5,520 bases of DNA from Candidatus Altarchaeota archaeon (GTDB taxonomy: Archaea; Altiarchaeota; Altiarchaeia; IMC4; QMZM01), in the NCBI GenBank assembly GCA_015523055.1, contig WALD01000014.1, positions 1 through 5,520 on the forward strand. The letters are read 5' to 3'. Shown in pieces: positions 1-5,290 of the stretch. The first letter of the stretch is position 1. Every line of letters starts with the position of its first letter. A program made the position numbers and the translations under genes. The notes beneath the pieces are model-generated. The model did not search any database. It saw only the letters and a program-made list of their open reading frames with translations, and was not told where the DNA came from.

Positions 1-30
1 GTTCTGCTGAAGGCGTTTGATTTGGCGGTT

Positions 31-103
31 GCCTCAGTAGCTCAGTAGGTAGAGCGTTGCCTTGGTAAGGCAAAGGCCGTGGGTTCGATTCCCACCTGAG
101 GCT
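31..103 (+). tRNA. tRNA-Thr (anticodon GGU)
   Basis: A complete cloverleaf is visible. The acceptor stem GCCTCAG (31-37) pairs perfectly with CTGAGGC (96-102), and the discriminator is T103. The D arm is GCTC (40-43) with GAGC (52-55) around an 8-base loop containing GG. The anticodon stem TTGCC (57-61) pairs with GGCAA (69-73) around loop TTGGTAA, so the anticodon is GGT (64-66), which reads the Thr codon ACC and by wobble ACU. The variable loop is 5 bases. The T arm GTGGG/CCCAC encloses TTCGATT. There is no intron, and CCA is not encoded because TAG follows T103. A U discriminator on tRNA-Thr fits archaea; bacteria usually have A. No promoter is visible in the 30 bases before it, so it is probably transcribed from outside the window. 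Confidence 0.97.
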
Positions 104-123
104 TAGAACCAACGGATATATGA

Positions 124-138
124 AACAAACCATATAAG
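124..138 (+). promoter_or_regulatory. Candidate archaeal promoter (BRE/TATA-like)
   Basis: An A-rich stretch (AACAAACC) runs directly into CATATAAG at 131-138, resembling a BRE followed by an archaeal box A. A start about 25 bases downstream of the box would fall near 157-162, just before the GC-rich structured segment. It could drive a small RNA or a long leader of pckG. The call rests on sequence resemblance only. Confidence 0.33.
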
Positions 139-159
139 CTTTCCGATTGGAGGTATAGC

Positions 160-296
160 TGCAGTAAAGAAGTATTTTTCCAGACTTGGGCATGTCAGGG
201 GTGTCTGGCAACCCTGAGAAACATGGACGCACCAAGCGATTTCATGACAAAAGATTGTCAAACCTGGGATATAAGAATAACAGGGGTGCTTTTTTT
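160..296 (+). ncRNA. Candidate structured RNA or pckG leader between tRNA-Thr and pckG
   Basis: I do not recognise a known RNA family here. Hand counts give 34 G+C of 60 bases at 181-240, against 21, 20 and 19 of 60 in the neighbouring 60-base blocks (121-180, 241-300, 301-360). Such a GC island in AT-rich intergenic DNA is typical of archaeal structured RNA. Visible helices are: CATGTCAGGG (191-200) with CCCTGA (212-217) and CATG (222-225), 10 pairs with a GAAA bulge; CCAGAC (180-185) with GTCTGG (203-208), which would form a pseudoknot with the loop of the first; 207-216 with 281-290, 9 of 10 pairs, directly followed by T7; 222-230 with 236-246, 9 pairs with a 2-base bulge; and TGACAA (245-250) with TTGTCA (255-260) around AAGA. 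Several exclude each other, as in a switch. The ends are inferred from the TATA-like box and the T tract. A 45-codon reading frame (192-329) overlaps it and is the main alternative. Confidence 0.35.
281..296 (+). terminator. T7 tract after a possible long stem
   Basis: TTTTTTT occupies 290-296, directly after CAGGGGTGC, which can pair with GGCAACCCTG at 207-216 (9 of 10 positions, counting one G-T pair and one A-G mismatch). Archaeal RNA polymerase stops at T runs even without a hairpin, so this could end a short RNA begun near 160. It lies well before the pckG start, so read-through or a separate pckG promoter would be needed. Confidence 0.4.
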
Positions 297-311
297 ATAC
301 CTTCTATCCCA

Positions 312-333
312 TTATTATTCCTATCATAATAGG
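312..333 (+). promoter_or_regulatory. Possible pckG promoter/operator: shared 12-mer plus dyad
   Basis: TTATTCCTATCA at 315-326 recurs exactly at 2231-2242, upstream of the next gene. The AT-rich TTATTATT (312-319) could act as box A, placing a start near 340-345 and giving a short leader that carries the GGAGGT at 361. Overlapping it, CCTAT (320-324) and ATAGG (329-333) form a dyad around CATA, which would sit between box A and the start, a usual place for an archaeal repressor. Neither role is demonstrated. Confidence 0.3.
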
Positions 334-360
334 CTGACTCATGCGATTTTGATGAAATAT

Positions 361-366
361 GGAGGT
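361..366 (+). promoter_or_regulatory. Shine-Dalgarno site deciding the pckG start
   Basis: GGAGGT matches the complement of the archaeal 16S rRNA 3' end and lies 10 bases before the ATG at 377. It overlaps the upstream in-frame ATG at 359 and so cannot serve that one. It is the main reason for preferring the start at 377. Confidence 0.6.
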
Positions 367-376
367 AGAGAAAAGT

Positions 377-2224
377 ATGCAGATGATGATGCTCAAAAAT
401 AGATTGGGGGAGGAGAATTACAGGAAGCTGAATAGGATAGAGAACCCGATACTCCATCAGTTCATAACAGAGTATATAACCCTATGCAACCCGGAGAGGA
501 TTTTTGTAAGGACTGACTCCCCCGAGGATATAGAATTCATCAGGAGGGAGGCGATAAGAAAGGGTGAGGAGATAAAACTGAGCAGGGAGGGCCATACAGC
601 ACACTTTGATGGCTATGAAGACCAGGCGAGAGACAAGGAGCATACGAAATTTCTGGTCGGAAAGAATTCTGGATTGGGGCCATTAATAAACTCTATAAAC
701 AGGGATGAGGGACTGAAGGAGGTCAAAGACTTTCTGAAGGACTCAATGGAGGGCCATACCATGTATATCCTTTTCTTCAGCGTCGGGCCATTGAATTCAG
801 AATTTTCAATCCCCGCTGTGCAGATTACCGATTCATCCTATGTTGCGCATAGTGAGGATTTGCTTTACAGGCCGGGGTATGAGGAATTCAGAAGGCTTGG
901 AGATTCGGACAGGTTCTTCAGGTTCGTGCATTCTGTTGCGCAGCTTGATTATAGCCGGAGGAGAATCTACATAGATACGGAGCATGCAATCAGCTACAGC
1001 ATCAACACAGAATATGGGGGCAATACAATAGGGCCAAAGAAACCTGCTTTCAGGCAGGCCATAGCCCTTGCATCGAAAGAGGGCTGGCTTGCAGAACACA
1101 TGTTTGTAATGGGAGTCCATGGACCGGGGGGAAGGGTTAGTTACTTTACGGGAGCATATCCCTCTGCCTGTGGCAAAACCTCCACCTCTATGGTTGGGGG
1201 TGAGACAATAATTGGTGACGATATTGCTTATCTGAGGAGGAAGGAAAATGGGGTCAGGGCAGTAAACGTAGAAAGAGGCATCTTTGGGATAATAGCAGGG
1301 ATAAACTCAATGGATGAGCCGGCCATCTATCAAACCCTTCACAGCCCCGGCGAGATAATCTTTTCAAATGTTCTCGTTACAGAGGAGGGAGAGGTGTACT
1401 GGACTGGCAAGGATACTGAAATTCCTGAAAGGGGATTCAACCATTCCGGTGAATGGATAAAAGGAGGAAGGGATAAGGACGGGAATGATATTCCGGCATC
1501 GCACGGAAATGCCAGATTTACATTCAAGATGAATCTTCTAAAAAACCTGGACAGGAATTCTGAGAATCCGGAGGGCGTTCCTATCAGCGGGATAATATAC
1601 GGTGGGAGGGATTCAGACACCTCTGTTCCGGTTCAGGAGTCCTTCAACTGGACCCACGGCATAGTAACAATGGGTGCGTCCCTTGAATCCGAGACCACTG
1701 CTGCAACGCTCGGCAGATCCGGAGTGAGAAAATTCAATCCTATGTCAAATCTGGACTTTGTTTCTATTCCTCTTGGGAGATACATAGAAAACAACCTGCT
1801 CTTTGTAAGGGGTGTGAAGAATCCTCCGCTGGTATTTTCAGTGAATTATTTTCTGAGGGATAAGGATGGGAATTTTCTCAATACCAAAGGGGACAAAAAA
1901 ATATGGTTGAAGTGGATGGAGCTGAGGGCTCATAGGGAGGTGGAGGCGATTGAAACCCCCACCGGGCTGATACCAGAATATGATGACCTTAAGATGCTGT
2001 TCGCGAAGGTGCTCAGCAAGGAGTATGCTGAGGAGGATTACAGGGAGCAGTTCACCCTCCGCGTTCCAGAGAACCTGGCCAAGATTGAAAGGATTATGAA
2101 GGTATATCAGGAAAAGGTCAATGAGGTTCCTGATGTGCTGTTCAGCACACTTGAGGAGCAGAGGAGGAGGCTTGAGGAGGCGAGAGATAAGGCTGGAGAT
2201 TACATAGCCCCACACGAATTCTAA
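377..2224 (+). CDS. pckG: Phosphoenolpyruvate carboxykinase (GTP)
   Basis: A cytosolic enzyme that converts oxaloacetate plus GTP to phosphoenolpyruvate, CO2 and GDP, the entry step of gluconeogenesis (the reverse may run in some archaea). The product is 615 residues, a normal length for the GTP family. Visible landmarks: YGGN followed by the two active-site lysines K221-K222; WLAEHM with the metal-ligand His241; the P-loop YPSACGKTS (261-269) with the family's hyper-reactive Cys265 and Lys267; the metal-binding GDD pair D281-D282; HGNARF with Arg380, equivalent to the substrate/phosphate Arg; GIIYGGR; and the guanine-pocket phenylalanines in NYF (492) and GNF (500). The C-terminal part (TPTGLIPEYDDLK, YREQFTLRV) matches archaeal members as I remember them. 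An in-frame ATG at 359 would add six residues (MEVEKS), but the Shine-Dalgarno site favours 377. The GHMP gene follows 37 bases downstream on the same strand. No frameshift or missing catalytic residue is seen. Confidence 0.96.
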   Translation: MQMMMLKNRLGEENYRKLNRIENPILHQFITEYITLCNPERIFVRTDSPEDIEFIRREAIRKGEEIKLSREGHTAHFDGYEDQARDKEHTKFLVGKNSGLGPLINSINRDEGLKEVKDFLKDSMEGHTMYILFFSVGPLNSEFSIPAVQITDSSYVAHSEDLLYRPGYEEFRRLGDSDRFFRFVHSVAQLDYSRRRIYIDTEHAISYSINTEYGGNTIGPKKPAFRQAIALASKEGWLAEHMFVMGVHGPGGRVSYFTGAYPSACGKTSTSMVGGETIIGDDIAYLRRKENGVRAVNVERGIFGIIAGINSMDEPAIYQTLHSPGEIIFSNVLVTEEGEVYWTGKDTEIPERGFNHSGEWIKGGRDKDGNDIPASHGNARFTFKMNLLKNLDRNSENPEGVPISGIIYGGRDSDTSVPVQESFNWTHGIVTMGASLESETTAATLGRSGVRKFNPMSNLDFVSIPLGRYIENNLLFVRGVKNPPLVFSVNYFLRDKDGNFLNTKGDKKIWLKWMELRAHREVEAIETPTGLIPEYDDLKMLFAKVLSKEYAEEDYREQFTLRVPENLAKIERIMKVYQEKVNEVPDVLFSTLEEQRRRLEEARDKAGDYIAPHEF

Positions 2225-2230
2225 TCCTCT

Positions 2231-2261
2231 TTATTCCTATCAGATCTAAGAATATATCAGA
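2231..2261 (+). promoter_or_regulatory. Possible promoter of the GHMP gene
   Basis: The 37-base gap after pckG contains the same 12-mer TTATTCCTATCA (2231-2242) found before pckG. Its TTTATT core (2230-2235) is about 27-32 bases from the ATG at 2262, the spacing expected for a leaderless archaeal message. TATCAGA occurs twice (2238-2244 and 2255-2261), the second copy touching the ATG. No Shine-Dalgarno site is present. Co-transcription with pckG is equally possible. Confidence 0.27.
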
Positions 2262-3128
2262 ATGACTTCCGAATCAGTTTCTTATGCGACCGGGATTATT
2301 GCCTCATACAACGAGAAGAGTTCTGCCTTCGCACTGGATCTAAGGGTGAAGGCAAAGGCGGTGCCATCGGGAGGGAAAGCCATTAGCTTCAGGGGTTACA
2401 GGGTTTCAGGGGGGATAAAGAATTCTGTTGAAAAAGCAAAGAATTTCCTGGGGATAGAATATGGAATCAAGCTGGAGCTGGAGAGTGATATCCCCCCGAA
2501 GGTGGGGCTTGGAGAGAATGAAGCCATTGCCGTTGCATCTTCCTTAGCTCTCGCCGGTCTTGCAGCAGAGAGGAAAGGTTCGATAATGGCTCTGCAGATT
2601 GATAAATTCCTCAGGACTCAGATCGTTGTGATTGATGATAAAATTCTTGATAAGAAGAAACTGCTAAATGCGATCTATGTCCCTGGAATGAATTTCGCAC
2701 GCCTTTCTGCCTCGTTATTTGGCGGATTTTTTGTTGCCGAAAGAGGGGACATACTCCGGAGGGGTGGAATGGAGGGGTTTGATGCCGTGATTCTGGTTCC
2801 TAAAAAGAAGAAAACCACCCCCCCTCTTGATATTGCATGGCAGGAAGCGCTGAAGGGCAACCTGTACCAGGCGATGAGGCTGAATTCCTCACTCTGCGGC
2901 AATAATGATCTGATGGGGAGGATGATTAAGAAGGGGGCACTGACCGTGGCGACCTCGGAGAATTCCGTTATCGGGCTATCAAGGGGGAAATCAATCAGGA
3001 TGTCCGGGAAATCTATCAAAACAAAAACATCAAACGAGGAGGCAAGAATTCTTCAGAAGCCGAAAAAGATACTCAGGGTCAGAGAGTTCATGAAACTGAA
3101 GGGAAAACAGGAATTCTACTTTTTGTGA
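2262..3128 (+). CDS. Shikimate-kinase-like GHMP protein lacking the kinase motifs
   Basis: 288 residues, collinear with the archaeal GHMP-type shikimate kinase (AroK), which phosphorylates shikimate in aromatic amino acid synthesis. The match runs end to end: GII...SSAFALDLRVKAK (11-32, family GKGSAFGLDLKV), ESDIPPKVGL (74-83), SASLFGGFFV (149-158), ILVP (177-180), EALKGN (195-200), KKGALT (223-228) and a closing KTSNEEARIL (255-264). The working residues are gone. The N-terminal TGKG is NEKS (17-20), the phosphate-binding GLSSSSA loop is GLGENEA (82-88), the DDA of the catalytic region is ARL (146-148), and the glycine loop SGTGP is SENSV (232-236). It is therefore probably not an active kinase; a scaffold, ligand sensor or decaying copy are possible roles (inference). 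A tail of about 24 residues after 264 is beyond the usual end. The frame is fully open, and composition matches pckG. Neighbouring pckG makes PEP, used one step after shikimate kinase. Automated annotation may simply call it shikimate kinase. Homology is fairly sure; function is not. Confidence 0.85.
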   Translation: MTSESVSYATGIIASYNEKSSAFALDLRVKAKAVPSGGKAISFRGYRVSGGIKNSVEKAKNFLGIEYGIKLELESDIPPKVGLGENEAIAVASSLALAGLAAERKGSIMALQIDKFLRTQIVVIDDKILDKKKLLNAIYVPGMNFARLSASLFGGFFVAERGDILRRGGMEGFDAVILVPKKKKTTPPLDIAWQEALKGNLYQAMRLNSSLCGNNDLMGRMIKKGALTVATSENSVIGLSRGKSIRMSGKSIKTKTSNEEARILQKPKKILRVREFMKLKGKQEFYFL

Positions 3129-3235
3129 TTAGTGCCGTGAGGGAGGCAGAGGGTATGGCAGTCGGGCAGTGATGAATGGAGCAAGTGGCGAAATTATGTT
3201 GTATTTCTGGAAATCCTAAGTGTCTTCTATGGTAT
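3129..3235. other. Convergent intergenic gap
   Basis: This stretch separates the plus-strand pair from the minus-strand metal genes. TTTTT at 3120-3124 spans the stop of the GHMP gene and may help end that transcript. I see no strong inverted repeat and no clear T run for the feoB side. A GTGATGA at 3169-3175 resembles an sRNA C box but has no properly spaced partners. Confidence 0.5.
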
Positions 3236-5290
3236 CTATCTGAATCCAAGCAATAAACCGCCCTGATAAACAATGAACGAGACTATCCATGCAACAGCTG
3301 TTGTATAGAACGCAGTAAACCCCGCCCATTTCCATCCAATCTCCTTTTTTATTACTGCAATTGAAACTAAACACGGTACATAGAGCAATACAAATACCAA
3401 AAAGGAGTATGCGGATAAAGGAGTAAATGTGTCCTGCAATCCAGCTATGAGGTCCTTCTCTCCCGCGGGGGTTTCGACATCGTCAACAGAATACAATACA
3501 CCCAGAGAGCCTATAACAACCTCTTTAGCAACAAAACCAAAGAATAACGAAACCGATGATCTCCAGTTTCCAAAACCCAGCGGACTGAATATAGGGGCGA
3601 TTGTTTTGCCTATCCCTCCAACAAGACTCCCCTCTGAGCCATATTCAACCCCCGGTGGCAGGGCCGCCAGAAGCCATATAATAATCATCATTGTAAAAAT
3701 GACCGTCCCCGCCTTCCTGATAAACAACCATCCTCTTTCCCATGTATGGATTATTATCCCTCGCAGGGTTGGCATTCTGTAAGGCGGAAGCTCCATAACA
3801 AATGGTGATGAAAGCCCTTTAAAGAATAAATTTTTCAGAACAAAACCCATGATTATTGCTACAACTATCCCAAGGATGTAAAGAGAATATACTACTAGAT
3901 CCCCCCTCTCAGGGAAGAATGCCGCTGCAAACAGAACATAAACCGGTAATCTTGCTCCGCATGACATAAATGGATTAATCAATATGGTTAAAATTCTGTC
4001 TTTTCTGCTTTCCAGCACTCTCGTTGCCATAATTGCAGGCACGTTGCAACCAAATCCAATAATCATTGGTATAAAACTCTTACCATGCAGGCCAATTTTA
4101 TGCATCAGTTTATCCATGACGAACGCAGCTCTTGCCATATAACCGCTGTCCTCCAGAATTGCGATTATCAGGAACAACATGAAAATGAACGGCACAAATA
4201 CCAAAACTGAACCAACACCTGCAACAACACCGTCAATTGCTAATGATACCAGCCATTCCGGGGCGTTACCCGATTTAAGAAATAGTGCTAACTGCTCCCC
4301 TGCTAAACCAATAATCTCATCGGTATAATCTGAAAAAGGGGCAGCAACCTTGAATGTTAGATAAAACATCAAAAGCATCATGCCCAGAAATATTGGAATC
4401 CCCAGAACCTTGTTCATAACAATCTTGTCAATCTGATCAGAGACCAAAATTTTTTCATCTGGTTTTTCAACCGTTTCCTCAATAATGCCGTGAATGAAAC
4501 CGTATCTTGCTTCAGCAATTATTGTATCAACATTCTCATTGAATATGCTCTTCAAGTGCCCCTTTATCCTTTCCGCTTCCGATAGAACAACTCTGCCATT
4601 CTTTGTTGCACTTACCAAACCTGTAACCTTCCTGTCCCCTTCCAATAATTTAATGGCGATCCATCGTGGATTATACCCCCCTGGTAGAATTATATTCTTG
4701 TCAATGATTCCGGCCAGCTCCACTATATGTTCTCCGATCTCTCCTCCATAGCCTACAATTGGGGCCCTGTTATCCTCTTTTTTAGACTTTTTATCCTCAT
4801 GGGTTTCTATTATCGCATCCTTTAATTCACTCATTCCAATACCCTTACTGGCTGATGTTCTGATGATCGGCACACCCAGATAATGAGAGATTTGTCTGGT
4901 ATTGACCTTCAGCCCTTCTCTATCTGCCAGATCGCTCATATTAAAAGCAAGAATGACATTTGCACCCAGCTCTATTAATTGCAGCGTTAGATAGAGATTT
5001 CTTTCAAGATTTGTAATATCGATAATATCGATTACTATATCTGGCTTTTTATCTATAATATACTCTCTTGCTATCAGTTCTTCTATGGAATACGCAGTGA
5101 GCGAATACGTCCCTGGTAGATCAACAACCTGTATATCATAATCCCTGTGTTTTAGATGTCCCTCTTTTTTTTCAATCGTTTTACCGGGCCAGTTTCCAAC
5201 GTGCTGCCTTGACCCTGTTAGTGTATTAAAAGCGGTTGTTTTCCCGGAGTTTGGATTTCCTATCAACGCTACAGTTATCCTTTTTGTCAT
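3236..5290 (-). CDS. feoB: Ferrous iron transport protein B (FeoB)
   Basis: A GTP-dependent Fe(II) uptake protein of the cytoplasmic membrane, 684 residues, full length for a FeoB without added domains. The N-terminal G domain shows G1 GNPNSGKT (11-18), the switch Thr in GKTIEKKEG (near 38), G3 DLPG (57-60), G4 NMSD (117-120) and a G5-like TSASKG (145-150). A lysine-rich linker (about 165-175) leads to the GDI-like helical region up to about 275. Membrane segments begin near 295. The two gate regions carry the conserved cysteines: GFGCNVPA (Cys414) and FMSCGARLPVY (Cys444); GFVAKEVVIGSLG (585-597) and LLYVPC (Cys640) complete the core. The ATG overlaps the stop of the upstream ZIP gene (ATGA, 5287-5290) and has no good ribosome site of its own, implying translational coupling. 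FeoA and FeoC are not in the window. Sampled 60-base lines have 21-23 G+C, well below the genes to the left, which may indicate a separate origin. Confidence 0.97.
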   Translation of the reverse strand: MTKRITVALIGNPNSGKTTAFNTLTGSRQHVGNWPGKTIEKKEGHLKHRDYDIQVVDLPGTYSLTAYSIEELIAREYIIDKKPDIVIDIIDITNLERNLYLTLQLIELGANVILAFNMSDLADREGLKVNTRQISHYLGVPIIRTSASKGIGMSELKDAIIETHEDKKSKKEDNRAPIVGYGGEIGEHIVELAGIIDKNIILPGGYNPRWIAIKLLEGDRKVTGLVSATKNGRVVLSEAERIKGHLKSIFNENVDTIIAEARYGFIHGIIEETVEKPDEKILVSDQIDKIVMNKVLGIPIFLGMMLLMFYLTFKVAAPFSDYTDEIIGLAGEQLALFLKSGNAPEWLVSLAIDGVVAGVGSVLVFVPFIFMLFLIIAILEDSGYMARAAFVMDKLMHKIGLHGKSFIPMIIGFGCNVPAIMATRVLESRKDRILTILINPFMSCGARLPVYVLFAAAFFPERGDLVVYSLYILGIVVAIIMGFVLKNLFFKGLSSPFVMELPPYRMPTLRGIIIHTWERGWLFIRKAGTVIFTMMIIIWLLAALPPGVEYGSEGSLVGGIGKTIAPIFSPLGFGNWRSSVSLFFGFVAKEVVIGSLGVLYSVDDVETPAGEKDLIAGLQDTFTPLSAYSFLVFVLLYVPCLVSIAVIKKEIGWKWAGFTAFYTTAVAWIVSFIVYQGGLLLGFR

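Noticed and set aside
1..20. Possible C-terminal end of an upstream gene (frame 3 stop TGA at 18-20)
   Set aside because: Only five codons are visible, and a chance stop is equally likely; nothing identifies a gene.
31..376. Integration (att) site at the tRNA 3' end
   Set aside because: No second copy of the tRNA 3' end and no integrase or phage-like gene is present in the window.
242..457. Minus-strand ORF of 71 codons
   Set aside because: It overlaps the pckG start and the RNA candidate, has no ribosome site and no recognisable family pattern.
2154..2183. Cluster of Shine-Dalgarno-like AGGAGG motifs near the end of pckG
   Set aside because: Explained by AGG/GAG codons for the RRRLEEAR helix; no start codon follows at a useful distance.
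1838..2215. Minus-strand ORF of 125 codons inside pckG
   Set aside because: A shadow of a strongly supported gene; the translation shows no coherent domain.
3172..3219. 15-codon ORF (MNGASGEIML...) starting at a TGATG overlap
   Set aside because: Too short, no ribosome site, and the overlapping stop belongs to a frame that is not the real gene.
3169..3243. C/D box small RNA (GTGATGA at 3169-3175, CTGA at 3240-3243)
   Set aside because: The span is long for an archaeal C/D RNA, no convincing D' or C' boxes lie between, and the CTGA is inside the feoB end.
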